The notes under the pieces: model-generated
What the model was told of the DNA's origin: nothing
The model's database searches: none
What the model saw: only the letters and a program-made list of their open reading frames with translations
Program-made: the position numbers and the translations under genes
Origin: Tritrichomonas musculus
Taxonomy: Eukaryota > Parabasalia > Tritrichomonadida > Tritrichomonadidae
Direction of reading: 5' to 3'
NCBI GenBank assembly: GCA_039105265.1
Contig: JAPFFF010000009.1
Location: 3,596,001-3,660,000, forward strand
DNA: 64,000 nt
Part shown: positions 29,657 to 40,160 of the stretch, piece by piece
Position numbering within the stretch: the first letter of the stretch is position 1
Layout: every line of letters starts with the position of its first letter

Positions 29657-31435
29657 ATGACTGAAGAATCTCCACAAAGAGGAATTGATGTTAAAGAATT
29701 TATTTCAAATAATAAAGAAAGATACGACACTTTCTCGTCTTTGCAAGAACGACTTAATAATATAACTCAAGAGACTATAGCAGATACAATTAAATTTGTT
29801 CAAGACAATTCAAACATTTTCTTCAAAGATCGTAGCAATGCAATTTTCTTTGTTTTCACTATTCGGTCATTTGCCTTAGTCAATTTTAAAAAATTAGAAT
29901 TAGTTTTAGACGTATGTGCTAATTTTGCAACTGAATTGAAAAATGTTGATGTCAGTGAATTCGATATAATACGAATCTTTGTTCTGTTTTTCTCTGCTAT
30001 AAATTATTTATTTAGCAAAAATATGATATCAATTCAAACAATAATACATGAAGCAAATTACTTTAAAGAACTTTTTATAAATTTCTTGCCAGAAATTGAG
30101 CAATATGATCCAGAGTTGGCAAGATCTCGTGAAAGGTTATTTACCTCATTCAATCCTAATAGAAAGTTATTAGAATTTTACAATTTTGTTAAGGAATATC
30201 CAAAAAGACACATTTTTTATCGCAAAGTTAATTACAATCAATCATTTCTTCATAAATCAATTCGTAATGATGACCTTTCATCATTTCAATCTCTTCTTGA
30301 AGAAAACGCTTACTCTGTTAATGAAAAAATAGAATATTCTTATTACGAGCGAACAATTACAGCTGATCGAAATCCATCTCTCATCCAAACTGCAGCCCTT
30401 TATGGCTCATTAAATATATTTAAGTTTTTGTGGGAGCAAAATGATATCATAATTGATGAAAATCTTCTTGCATACGCATATTCTGGGCGTAACCATGATA
30501 TTATTCAACTATGTGAAACTAAATGTTCAGATGGTGGAGCTCTTTTATATGCAATCCAAACACGTCAGCAAGATCTTGTTGATATTTTCATAGAAAATAA
30601 AGCAAATCAAATTGAAGAAATACCAGAAGTCAAAGAGCAGTTAGCAAACTTTGTTGATCCAGACGATGCCAATAATAAATACAAAATTCTGAACTATAAT
30701 TTGTTAAAAGGAGCTGTCGCGATATCTAATTTTCCATTATTTTTACCAAATCTCAAAAAGATTGTATACATCATTGAGAATATTGAAGATAATTCAAAAG
30801 AACTAAATTCGAAGAAATCATCATTTTTTGACTCTTGCTTTTTCGATATTGAATTATTTAAATTTTTCTATTCTCATAAAAGTTCAAAATTCATATTTTG
30901 TGGAGATGATTATCACAATTATTCTGAAGCAGTTTTTTATGGTGCCAATGATGCTGTTAGATTTTTAATCGAACATGAAAGTCCAGAAGATTTGCTGAAG
31001 TTGTTTAGGATTTTTATTAGACGAAGTAATGTAATGGCAAATATGATTCTCGATCTTCAACTGAAAAGAAAAGAAGAAGGAAAGGAAGAATATTTCAACT
31101 ATTTTAAGCAAAATATTAGAGCTGAAGATGTTGTAACACTTGTTACTTATTATGATGAAGATCTTTTTGTTAAAATGGTTGAAAGCTTTGGTCTCATGAA
31201 TACTGTTGATGATCAATCAGAAATTGTTGGAACTTTCCCCTATTTCTTATCAAGAAAAATGATACAATCGCTCATTCCTCGAATTACTCCAATCTTATCA
31301 TTTGCCCAATTAACTTGTTTAGCAACTTTATTCTTTAAGTTAGGTTATTCAGATTTTGGTGAAATGGTATTAAAGAGCCGTCCAGAAGATGAAACGTATA
31401 AGAAATTGAAGGAAATGACATCACCTGATCATTGA
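29657..31435 (+). CDS. Ankyrin-repeat protein of the DUF3447 type
   Basis: A 592-residue protein. The N-terminal 190 residues are a helical region of the kind that begins many trichomonad ankyrin proteins. Ankyrin-like segments follow: FLHKSIRNDDLSSFQSLLEE, SLIQTAALYGSLNIFKFLWE, NLLAYAYSGRNHDIIQLCE and ALLYAIQTRQQDLVDIFIEN (about 195-315). Further degenerate repeats are at about 405-450 (EAVFYGANDAVRFLIEHE). This family is hugely expanded in trichomonads and serves protein interaction; no specific partner can be named. No signal peptide or membrane segment is visible. Confidence 0.75.
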   Translation: MTEESPQRGIDVKEFISNNKERYDTFSSLQERLNNITQETIADTIKFVQDNSNIFFKDRSNAIFFVFTIRSFALVNFKKLELVLDVCANFATELKNVDVSEFDIIRIFVLFFSAINYLFSKNMISIQTIIHEANYFKELFINFLPEIEQYDPELARSRERLFTSFNPNRKLLEFYNFVKEYPKRHIFYRKVNYNQSFLHKSIRNDDLSSFQSLLEENAYSVNEKIEYSYYERTITADRNPSLIQTAALYGSLNIFKFLWEQNDIIIDENLLAYAYSGRNHDIIQLCETKCSDGGALLYAIQTRQQDLVDIFIENKANQIEEIPEVKEQLANFVDPDDANNKYKILNYNLLKGAVAISNFPLFLPNLKKIVYIIENIEDNSKELNSKKSSFFDSCFFDIELFKFFYSHKSSKFIFCGDDYHNYSEAVFYGANDAVRFLIEHESPEDLLKLFRIFIRRSNVMANMILDLQLKRKEEGKEEYFNYFKQNIRAEDVVTLVTYYDEDLFVKMVESFGLMNTVDDQSEIVGTFPYFLSRKMIQSLIPRITPILSFAQLTCLATLFFKLGYSDFGEMVLKSRPEDETYKKLKEMTSPDH

Positions 31436-31553
31436 AATTAAATTCATGGTTACTTTAAAAGTTGCTATTTAATATTTTAGTAGTTGTTAAAAAATCAGCT
31501 TTTTACTTCTATTCTGTTCTTATTCTAATGAGTTTATAAAAAATAAAAAAGTA
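31436..31553. terminator. Spacer with T-run terminator for the minus-strand tRNA
   Basis: Read on the minus strand, the sequence just downstream of the tRNA contains runs of six T (the complement of AAAAAATAAAAAAG at 31539-31551). This would stop RNA polymerase III. Confidence 0.6.
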
Positions 31554-31625
31554 TGCGTTGCCCGGGAATCGAACCCGGATCTCAAGCTTGGAAGGCTCAC
31601 ATGATAACCACTACACTAGCAACGC
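31554..31625 (-). tRNA. tRNA-Gly (anticodon TCC)
   Basis: On the minus strand a 72-nt cloverleaf can be folded. The acceptor stem is GCGTTGC with GCAACGC, and the D arm contains TAGTGGTTATCA. The anticodon arm TGAGC-CTTCCAA-GCTTG has anticodon TCC (two wobble pairs in the stem), and the T arm is CCGGGTTCGATTCCCGG. The discriminator is A. A and B boxes of the internal promoter are intact. It reads GGA codons. Confidence 0.93.
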
Positions 31626-31947
31626 TTCTTATTAAAAAGGGAAATTGGTCATTAATGATGTTTTTTATCCTATTTTTTGATCTAATATTCAAGCATTTAG
31701 AAAAAAGTTCTCATTTGTAAATGTATCCTTTTTTATCTTTATATGAATTGGCGCATTACAAACTGATAATGGATTATCAAGATTTAAAAAGTGTCAATAC
31801 TGATATCGATTCTCAAAATAACATGCCTAAGCAAAACCTCTCCAAATTATTAACAAATCTCTTGCATATTTTTAGATTAATGTTTTACAAAAGAGCAAGA
31901 GCTATATAAATTTAATATGCAATCTTTTTTTAATAAATACAAATATA
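31626..31947. other. AT-rich intergenic sequence
   Basis: Between the tRNA 5' end and the 3' end of the WD40 gene. A 62-codon frame at 31721-31909 lacks recognisable features and is probably chance. Confidence 0.5.
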
Positions 31948-32964
31948 TTATATTTCCAAATCTGTAAAAGATTCTGGTAGAAGCACCGTTATATATCCTT
32001 CTTCATCGTCTTCTATTGCTGTTATAAAAAGTTTATTAGCTGCAATTGAAGTCAATAGTGAGCCATGTAAATCTTTTGATTTGTACAAAGAGGAGTCATC
32101 AGTCAATAAAACTGGCAATAAAGTTGAATCATCAACAATTGTTATTATATAATTATCGCCTAAGCATGGAGCTAGAACACTTTTTCCAAATTTTCCTCTT
32201 TGTCCAAAAGATCTATGTTCACCTGATTCGCCATAAATCAATTTTGATGTATTGATATGTCCATCATAATTATATATTGAGAATCCAGATTGATATCCAA
32301 CAACAAATCCAACATTTTCATTTGTTTCTTTCTCATGATCTTTGAGATATTGAAAATAATTATCATTTCCTTGATGTGATAATGTTTTCAAAATTGAGAG
32401 AGGACTCAATTTTCTATGATGTAAAAATAATGGAATTTCAAAAAACTTATATTCTTCACTAAGAATATTCCAAATGCCTATAGAAGAATCTTCATAGCCA
32501 ACCAGTAACGTATTGTTGTCAAAAAAACTTAATGCTGATGGTGGAATTGAGTTGAGTTGATTTTCATTAATTTTTCTCTGTAAGTTCCGATTATCGTATG
32601 TTATAATTCCTGAATTGTACCTAGAAGCTACCGCAAAAATTGATGATGAGGAACATGAAATATCAAAAATTTCATATTCATAAGTTATTTGATAAATTGG
32701 TTTTGTTTGTTCAACTCTTACATCAAATCGAGCTAAATTATGATTATCAATTGCATAAAGGCTAGTTTCATCTGGAATATCAATTGATAAAATACGATTA
32801 TTACTTTTTTCATTCGAGAAAAATTTATCAAAATTTGATTGAAAAATATAATCATTAGTTTCGCTATCAAAAACAGAGATTGTGCCAGAATCGCAGCCAA
32901 AAGCGCATAAAGAAGAAACGCCTGGAAAAGTCTGAATGCTTGTCACAAGTTCTCCAGCTTGCAT
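31948..32964 (-). CDS. WD40-like beta-propeller protein
   Basis: A 338-residue protein with repeating beta-propeller blades such as SSLCAFGCDSGTISVFDSET, NHNLARFDVRVEQTKPIYQI, SSIFAVASRYNSGIITYDNR and TLLVGYEDSSIGIWNIL. Most blades lack the strict GH...WD pair, so the family cannot be named. Such proteins are scaffolds. The size (about seven blades) fits a single propeller. On the minus strand TCATTC about 23 bases before the ATG fits the initiator consensus. Confidence 0.7.
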   Translation of the reverse strand: MQAGELVTSIQTFPGVSSLCAFGCDSGTISVFDSETNDYIFQSNFDKFFSNEKSNNRILSIDIPDETSLYAIDNHNLARFDVRVEQTKPIYQITYEYEIFDISCSSSSIFAVASRYNSGIITYDNRNLQRKINENQLNSIPPSALSFFDNNTLLVGYEDSSIGIWNILSEEYKFFEIPLFLHHRKLSPLSILKTLSHQGNDNYFQYLKDHEKETNENVGFVVGYQSGFSIYNYDGHINTSKLIYGESGEHRSFGQRGKFGKSVLAPCLGDNYIITIVDDSTLLPVLLTDDSSLYKSKDLHGSLLTSIAANKLFITAIEDDEEGYITVLLPESFTDLEI

Positions 32965-33142
32965 TTATTTCATTGAAATTTTGAATGAAAATTTCAATAG
33001 TAATTCATTTTTTTGTTGAAATTTTCATGAAAGAAAAAAAGTACAATAAATTGAAAACCTTTATATAACATCATAGAAAAATTCTTCTTAAATCTTATTA
33101 TAATAATTTTTCCTTTGACTTATCCATTTAATTACTTGTTAA

Positions 33143-34141
33143 TTACTCTTCTTTCTTATCATTATTTGCCCACCGACACTTCGTGACAGAATCTTCATTA
33201 CTTGTTTTTGTAAACATTTTTGCTTCGTGATATAAAAGCCTTATACGTTCTTGATCAACATCTGCAAGTTCTGCGCCAAACTTATTTTTAAGTTCTGCTA
33301 ATTCTGTTGATGAGACTTCTCTAAATCCATGTGAAGGGAAATTGCCTTGTCTGTGGAACAATCCACCATCAATTGATGATATACCCAGCACTCTGCCAAA
33401 AATTAATTTGTCGACTTTGAATATTTCATTTGTAATCCATTTAACTCCGAGTAAATTATACATTTTGGGATCCTGATCAACAATAGCAAGAGCATTATAT
33501 AATTTATGAGGAAATCGGCAGTTTGCGTTGTTTTTACGTTGGAAGAATTTAGTAACTAAATCTCCAAAAGTGCTATCAAGATTAAGCCAGTAATTCGATG
33601 GCAAAAACCCAAGCGCTTGTGGTGATACAGTTAAGTTTTGATCATTAAGAGCTGCTTGATATGCTTCATTTGATGTGGGGCCTTCAATCTCAAGTTCAGT
33701 TGGCATAACTTTTGCTTTTGGAGCTTTTTGTTGTCTTTGCGATCTTTTGTTTGTTGAACCTGGTCCTCCTGGTTGTCCTGGTAATCCTGAATGTAGCATA
33801 TTAGTCATAACAGTTGGTTGGGGTGGGATTACTGGACCACCTTGAGCAGCATTAACACCTGCACTTAAGATTTGGCCAAATTGAGCAGTTGCGGCAGCAA
33901 TCATATTTGGAGGAACAACGTTAGGATTATTATTAGATCCTGCGCCATTTGGAGTATATTGAACTTGTTGTGCATCTTTCAGAGGGGTTGCTGGTTGTTG
34001 CTGGTTTGATTGATCCTGAACAGTTGTGTTGATGGTAAAATTGGACATTCCCGGAAGACCAAGGATTGATGAGCCTGTGGCCTGTTGCTGAGTTGGTTGC
34101 TGCATTTGCTGAATTTGTTGAATTGGAGGATCTTGTTGCAT
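33143..34141 (-). CDS. Initiator-binding-domain (IBP39-like) transcription factor, second paralogue
   Basis: A 332-residue protein. Residues 1-145 are Gln/Pro/Asn/Gly-rich. A basic stretch (NKRSQRQQKAPKAK, about 131-144) precedes an IBD at about 178-276: LGFLPSNYWLNLD, CRFPHKLYNALAIV, NLLGVKWITNEIFKVDKLIFGRVLGIS and SHGFREVS. The FPxKL and GVKWI..E.FK blocks correspond to those of Trichomonas IBP39, the core-promoter initiator-binding factor. The C-terminal VTKCRWANND matches the paralogue at 14159-15787. The expected role is promoter recognition by RNA polymerase II, in the nucleus. TCATA on the minus strand at 34158-34162 is a possible initiator of this gene itself. Confidence 0.78.
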   Translation of the reverse strand: MQQDPPIQQIQQMQQPTQQQATGSSILGLPGMSNFTINTTVQDQSNQQQPATPLKDAQQVQYTPNGAGSNNNPNVVPPNMIAAATAQFGQILSAGVNAAQGGPVIPPQPTVMTNMLHSGLPGQPGGPGSTNKRSQRQQKAPKAKVMPTELEIEGPTSNEAYQAALNDQNLTVSPQALGFLPSNYWLNLDSTFGDLVTKFFQRKNNANCRFPHKLYNALAIVDQDPKMYNLLGVKWITNEIFKVDKLIFGRVLGISSIDGGLFHRQGNFPSHGFREVSSTELAELKNKFGAELADVDQERIRLLYHEAKMFTKTSNEDSVTKCRWANNDKKEE

Positions 34142-34157
34142 GTTCGTTTGTTTCAGG

Positions 34158-34162
34158 TATGA
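34158..34162 (-). promoter_or_regulatory. Putative initiator (TCATA) of the second IBD gene
   Basis: Minus-strand TCATA, about 17-21 bases before the ATG, fits TCAY(T/A). If real, this initiator-binding factor may act on its own promoter. Confidence 0.35.
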
Positions 34163-34500
34163 AAAAAAAAAATGTATCTTTGAAAAAGAAGTGGAAAGTT
34201 AAACTTTTTGTGAGAGTAGAAAAAGTGTCCCTGTTTTTCTATCGTACGATTTTCATAAGATTCTATTAAATAAACTCAAATTTTATTAAAAAATTGAAAG
34301 TGCATACGATGCATTTATTTTTAGCTTTTTGAAAGAAAACGACGGACATTATTAAAAAGTTTTATTTAAATTCTAATTTGGCGGGGAAATTTAACAACTC
34401 ATTAACTGTTTTCTATCGTCTCAAAATGTTTCACCATTGGTTTAAAAGACGATAAAAACTTTTGACAATTTGAAATAAACAAAGTTTTAATATCAAATAA
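34163..34500. other. Divergent intergenic region
   Basis: Lies between the IBD gene (minus) and the Rab gene (plus) and must hold both promoters. AATTTGGCGGGGAAATTTAAC at about 34375-34395 contains a GC-rich word that stands out and resembles an E2F-type site (TTTGGCGGG). Confidence 0.4.
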
Positions 34501-35079
34501 ATGGCTACTGCTCTCAGTTTTAAGTTTATTATCATTGGCTCTAGCGGTGTTGGCAAGACGGCCATCTTAAAGCGATTAGTTGAAGATACTTTTTCAAGTG
34601 ATTCTCAATCTACAATTGGTGTCGAATTTGATTCAACAGTTATCGAAGTCGATGGACAACAAGTTAAGCTTCAAATATGGGATACTGCAGGGCAAGAGCG
34701 TTTTAGGTCAATTGCCAAAGCCTATTTCCGTAACGCTGTTGGAGTTATATTAGTTTTCGATATTACAGAGAGAAAAACGTTCGACGACGTTAATATGTGG
34801 CTTAATGATGTGCACTCGCTATGTGATCCTACAGCAGTCTGTATATTGATTGGAAACAAAGCCGATCTTTCAGAAAATAGAGTGGTCACATTATCAGAAG
34901 CTGAGCAATTTGCACAGCACCATCAGTTAAATTACCTAGAAACATCTGCTATGAATGGAGAAAATGTTTCTGAAGCTTTTACAAAGGTTGCAACACAAAT
35001 ATATAGAAAAGGAGTTAAAACTACTAACCAACCCGGCGTCAAGCCAGTTGCTGCACCACAAAAGAAAGGCTGCTGCTAA
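34501..35079 (+). CDS. Rab-family small GTPase
   Basis: A 192-residue protein, normal Rab length. The G motifs are complete: GSSGVGKT (13-20), the effector-loop Thr in STIGVEF, WDTAGQE (60-66), NKAD (119-122) and ETSA (147-150). The C-terminus is KKGCC, a double-cysteine signal for geranylgeranylation. The RabF-like stretches IGVEFDST, KLQIWDTAGQERFRS and YFRNAVGVILVFDIT mark it as Rab rather than Ras or Rho. It should act in vesicle traffic. The subfamily (Rab2/4/14/11 group) cannot be fixed by eye. Confidence 0.93.
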   Translation: MATALSFKFIIIGSSGVGKTAILKRLVEDTFSSDSQSTIGVEFDSTVIEVDGQQVKLQIWDTAGQERFRSIAKAYFRNAVGVILVFDITERKTFDDVNMWLNDVHSLCDPTAVCILIGNKADLSENRVVTLSEAEQFAQHHQLNYLETSAMNGENVSEAFTKVATQIYRKGVKTTNQPGVKPVAAPQKKGCC

Positions 35080-36644
35080 ACAATTTTAATTTATTATTAT
35101 TGATTAATAATAATTGATAATTTACAGAACTTTTATAAAAGTGGTGATTCTAAGAATAAATAATATAATTCGGAATTTTTATTTTTCTATTTTTATTAAT
35201 ATTTCGTCTCTTGATTTTTTCTCATCTTCCATTTTTATATTTTATTTAAATTTTAACCTTTTTTCATGAAATTTAAATTGTATATCAGCAAAGGAATTTA
35301 TCTCCCAGAAGTTTTGCGATTTCTGATGCTTAAGATGAATTTTAACGAAAAAAATAAAGATCATTGAACAAATAAATAGTTATAAAACAAGAATAAATGA
35401 TTTTAAATGATTTCAATGTTGAATAAGAGCAATTCTCTCATTATATGAAATGAAGGAATTCAAATTACAATTTGATAGCTTATAATATTATTAATTTTTT
35501 GAATTTAATTATGCAATATCGTGAGATATCATAAAGAAATAGTTGATTTTGATCATGTTTTTTATTAAAAATTGCTAATTTATAGTAAATAAAACAATAT
35601 TTTATCGAAATTTAAATATTTTTTATATTTAGATTATGGTTTAAAATTCGATTAAATATATAGTGTATTTTTGTTTATATCAAAAATCACAATAAAAGGG
35701 TATAAAAGTATAAATATAAATGAATGCATAAGAATTGGTTATGTCATCAATACACTTTAGTATAAATAATCTTTTTCTTCGTTTAAAAAAACGCTTTCAA
35801 AGTATACCATAATCAAATTATAAACTTCCCTACCAAATTACTATTCAATTTTGAGTAAAACTTTTGTAAATTCTTCATAAATATTGAATAAATTAATCGA
35901 TTTTCAAAGTAATCAAGAATATTAGTCAATAAAATATTGTCATTTACCGTATAGTAGTTAATGCTGATTTTGTTATTCAAGTATAACCACCTTACTAAAT
36001 TGCTTATCTTTTCTTTCAAATTTCAATTGTTTTTGAAAAAATGTAATTGTTGAAAATATTTTTTTTGAAATTATTTATATTTTTCTAATTTTTCATTTTT
36101 CCTTTATTTAATGATTTATTTATTAATATATTGAAAAGTTTTCAAAATTAATTGAAAAAATTTTCAATATAAAAGTTTTGAAAAAAAAATACTTTTTTTG
36201 ATAACTGTTATATATATATTAGATGAAATTATATATAAAAATAAGAACAGTTTGTTTTTAGATTGTTTTTATTGTAATTTATAATATTTTATACTAGAAA
36301 AACTATAAATTTAAAATTCAAATTAGAAGATTTATAAAATCCAGTTTTTGAAATAATTTTATCTAAAAATTGAGATGATAAAACCACCCCATACTCTGAT
36401 TTAGAAATTGAACCAAAAATTGCAGGTATATATATTATTAATTGTTTTATTGAAAAAATGATATAAAAATGTGCTCGTTTAAAATTAAAAATATAATGAA
36501 AATATTTAAATACTCTACAAAACCGCATGAGCAATTGAAAAATTGATATTTTTTATAGTTGTTAAAAATAAATTTCTCAATATTTGGATAACTTTCTGAA
36601 AAACCGCTTATTTACTTGTGGAAGTTTAAAAAAAAATCAAATTA
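35080..36644. other. AT-rich intergenic sequence
   Basis: About 1.6 kb without a supported gene. Two frames on the minus strand (35813-36019 and 36289-36534) are short and compositionally like the surrounding AT-rich DNA. TTGAAAA-type words around 36130-36185 are self-complementary. Nothing else seen. Confidence 0.55.
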
Positions 36645-37643
36645 ATGCTTTTTCGGTCCAATTCTGCGATTTATGAATCTCCTGTTACAGGAATTCCACT
36701 TCCAGAAATCGAAGAAGATGAATTTGATAAGTCCTCTTCCAGCAGTGGTCCGAATATAGCATTACAGTCGGAAAACTCCTATCTTACTCTCATCCACTCT
36801 AATGACTCATATCAAACAATAACATCAGATGAACTTGCCACATTATTGAAGGAATATACTTTTTTGGATCATAAGTATGACCAAGTTTCAATCCTTGATG
36901 GTCGATTTGAATATGAGTTCAAAGGTGGAAGAATTGCAGGAGCTCAAAACATTTGCACACGTTCTGCAATTCCGATTGTTTACAATTCGTTTAAAGGTGG
37001 AAATATGTGTATTGTATTTCATTGCGAATTTTCACAAAATCGTGGCCCAACTTTGATGAAACTATTTCGTCAATATGATAGAAAGCAAAATATCAAAGAT
37101 TATCCTAAGCTTAAATTCCCCAATTTATTCCTCCTTAAAGGGGGATATAAGCAATTTTATACAGATCATCCTGAGTTTTGCATAGGTGGTTATGTTCCAA
37201 TGCGTGAGCAAAAGTATGTTTTAAGTGGTCAGCTAAAGCGATGCCATTCCTATTATACCAAAAACATGCTTTTATCAGCTGAGGAAATGAACAACCACTC
37301 TTTCACTTATAAGAAACAGTTTCCCGCAATTTCTGCCTCGCAATTCAGTTCATGTTCTCAGTCAACCACTTTAAGTAAAAGATCAATTTCCTTGCCAGCT
37401 ATTCTTACTTGTAGTCAACCGCTGACATTCCCATCTATGTATATAGATGAAACAACAGACTGTTCGTGTGCATCATCAAATTCAATATCTCCTGTTAGCG
37501 TCCCTCCACATTTCACTTTCTCTCATCAAGCTTCTTTATCTCCTTCACATACTCCTTTTTACGCAGATCCAAATATTACGGATTCTTTTAATTCAACGGA
37601 TCATGATGCATTGAAAGCTTCTAGATTCGTAAATTTCCCCTAA
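36645..37643 (+). CDS. Cdc25-type dual-specificity phosphatase
   Basis: A 332-residue protein. The rhodanese-like Cdc25 catalytic domain covers about 75-190: ILDGRFEYEFKGGRIAGAQNI, then the P-loop HCEFSQNRGP with catalytic C127, and LLKGGYKQFYTDHPEFC and YVPM. These blocks are the standard Cdc25 signature. The enzyme is expected to activate cyclin-dependent kinases by removing inhibitory phosphates. The C-terminal 120 residues are Ser-rich with several SP sites, plausible targets of kinases. The N-terminal regulatory region is shorter than in animal Cdc25. Confidence 0.88.
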   Translation: MLFRSNSAIYESPVTGIPLPEIEEDEFDKSSSSSGPNIALQSENSYLTLIHSNDSYQTITSDELATLLKEYTFLDHKYDQVSILDGRFEYEFKGGRIAGAQNICTRSAIPIVYNSFKGGNMCIVFHCEFSQNRGPTLMKLFRQYDRKQNIKDYPKLKFPNLFLLKGGYKQFYTDHPEFCIGGYVPMREQKYVLSGQLKRCHSYYTKNMLLSAEEMNNHSFTYKKQFPAISASQFSSCSQSTTLSKRSISLPAILTCSQPLTFPSMYIDETTDCSCASSNSISPVSVPPHFTFSHQASLSPSHTPFYADPNITDSFNSTDHDALKASRFVNFP

Positions 37644-38438
37644 ATTTTTTACTTTGTGTTTTATTCAGATCAAGTGCAAACAAAAAAGAAATTTGATTGT
37701 AATTTATATTTACATCTTTTTTTTTTTTTTTGTATGGCATACTTTCAACCAACTTATATTTAACCTTAATAAACTATTCTGATTTCATTTATTTTTATCA
37801 TATTCATAAGTATAAGTTCTTTTTATACTTAATTTTCGATGTTCTTTAAATTTATTTTTCATATTAAAATATTATGTTAGGGTTATGTTCATATTCCAAA
37901 ATAAATTAAAGTTGGAATCTTTTGTCTGGATGCTAATGAATATTGAAGTTGATTTAAAGATCTTTGAGTAAATGTCAAGAAATAGATATCGATTTATAAT
38001 TTTTTATAAAAATACCAAAAAAAAATTAAATTAAAATAGTATATCATTTTAAAATATATCGAGCTTAATTAATATATTTGAAACATCGCAAATATTGTTT
38101 TGGACAATTGGCAAAAAAATTGGAATATACTCGCAATAATAAATATTCGATGAATTAAAATGCTTCAGGATACAAATATATTAATAAATAACTTATAAAT
38201 TAATTTTTCAAAGCTATAATATAATAATAACGTTTGAATAATCATTGAAAATTTGAAAGAAATGGCATCATAAAGTTCTGAATAAATTCTATACGAAAAA
38301 TGATCTTTGTTACTATGATAATTATAATGAAAGCCTATATTTTGGACACTGATTAATATGCCACGTCTTCTAATGAAGCTTGAAAATAAGCACTGTGCTT
38401 TAATGTCGAATTTTCCATGTTAATTATATGTAATTATA
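37644..38438. other. AT-rich intergenic sequence between convergent genes
   Basis: A T run at 37715-37730; no gene or clear repeat seen. Confidence 0.55.
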
Positions 38439-39572
38439 TTAGCCTATCCAATGATTTCTTTTTTTCGTTTTATTAATTGTTTGAAATCTGCCTCTTCGTC
38501 CGTAAATCATAAAATCTAGCCTTTTGATTTCTTCTAACAATGAATCATGTTCTTTTTGCACTTCATCAAAATCTATTATTCTAATTCTGAGTCTGTTAAC
38601 AGTTTTTTTAATCGTTTTCTTGTAAGTATGAATATTTTTTTCAATAAATATTTGTGAATGTGATTCATTTAGCATTTGCTGATAAGCTGCTTGTAAGCTT
38701 GATAATGATTGCATACTTTCATTTAGTTTTGGAGATGAATCGGTATACTTGGCTTCTATTTTCACTTTTAATTCTTGTGATTTTGCTCGAACTTGTTCAA
38801 TTTTTGATCGTAATTGATTAATTTCATTATTTAATCTGTCCCTTTCAAATGACTCTTTTGCTTGATATTCACTTTCAATGGTTTGTTCTTCTTTTTGTTT
38901 GTCGATGTTATGATTTTTTATCTGATTTTGGCTATTTCCTAATTTGTGATTAGAATTTTTTTGAATATTAGATATTTGGTTAAAAAGCTTTTGGCGCTCT
39001 TTATTTATGGTTTTATTAATTTTATCAATTTCCTCTTGTAGTTCCTCACATTTGATTAGTCTTAGAGCAATCTGCTGATTCAGCACTGACAGTCTGCTTT
39101 GAATCTCAAGTTCATATTCTTCTGTATTTTGAAAATTCTGGCAAACATAAGCATCATTAAGATGATCATATTCTGAGTTAGAATTGCTGGTTATTTGATA
39201 ATCTGCTTCTGAAGTCTTAATTAAATTCATTTTTTCGGAAAATTGAATTCTAATTCCTTTTAAAATCTTATGATGTTCATGCTTTAGTGTGTTGATGGTT
39301 TTAGTGTGAATTTTATTTAAATTTGAAGTAATTATTGATGTAGATACTGGAACAGATTCGATTTCTTTCTTAATTGATTTCGCCTTTTTTTTATAAATTG
39401 CTTTCGTTTGGTGACAGTTTTGTTTTGAATTTTGGATATGAGTATGAATTAAATTTAATTCATCTTTTAAGCGTTTTACTTCATCTTTCTGTAAAATTAG
39501 AGTTTTTTCATATTCATAATTATCTTTCTGTATTCGAAATTTCGTGAAGTCATCTAAAGAATCATCACTCAT
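38439..39572 (-). CDS. Coiled-coil protein of unknown function
   Basis: A 377-residue protein that is almost wholly predicted coiled coil (heptad-like Leu/Ile spacing and high Glu/Lys/Gln over about 15-345). Examples are ILQKDEVKRLKDELNLIHTH and NEINQLRSKIEQVRAKSQEL. The C-terminus is basic (YGRRGRFQTINKTKKRNHW). No domain is recognised. A cytoskeletal or scaffold role is possible but not shown. Confidence 0.7.
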   Translation of the reverse strand: MSDDSLDDFTKFRIQKDNYEYEKTLILQKDEVKRLKDELNLIHTHIQNSKQNCHQTKAIYKKKAKSIKKEIESVPVSTSIITSNLNKIHTKTINTLKHEHHKILKGIRIQFSEKMNLIKTSEADYQITSNSNSEYDHLNDAYVCQNFQNTEEYELEIQSRLSVLNQQIALRLIKCEELQEEIDKINKTINKERQKLFNQISNIQKNSNHKLGNSQNQIKNHNIDKQKEEQTIESEYQAKESFERDRLNNEINQLRSKIEQVRAKSQELKVKIEAKYTDSSPKLNESMQSLSSLQAAYQQMLNESHSQIFIEKNIHTYKKTIKKTVNRLRIRIIDFDEVQKEHDSLLEEIKRLDFMIYGRRGRFQTINKTKKRNHWIG

Positions 39573-40160
39573 TCAGAAAATCTGTACGTTAATTAATTAA
39601 TGATGTATCAACAAAACTCACATAATTAAAAAAAGCCAAAATGTGATTAAGCCAAGCTGTATTATTAAATATAGATATTTATAAAGTAAAGTTTTTGAAA
39701 GATAGTTAGATATAATAAAAAAAAAAATTGATCTCAAACAGAACTTTGTTTTTGATTTTGCAGCCAAATTAAGTATATAACGAATATAGTTATTAATATA
39801 ATTCATGTAAAATGTAAGAGAATTGTTAAAATGACTAATTTTTGGTATATTTTTAAATTTACCATTTTGATATAATTTATATTGGAAATAGTATTCGCAT
39901 CATATATATTCTGCTTTATAAAAATCCAATGCCTCTTTTTATCTTTATAATATGCTTGTTATCACAAATATGATTAATGGGATTGTTAATTGTCCTTCTT
40001 GATTCCATAATTAGTAAATTTGTCGACAAACTAAATATATTAATCAATTGTTTTGAAAAGTATCCTATAAATACGTAAGATACTGTAGCATTTCTATTTT
40101 ATTTAATTTTAATGGTGAAAGATTATTCACCAAATTGGCCTTTTATATTTTTTCAAGAAT
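39573..40160. other. Divergent intergenic region
   Basis: Between divergent genes. A 62-codon minus-strand frame at 39618-39806 is hydrophobic by composition only. No element seen. Confidence 0.5.
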
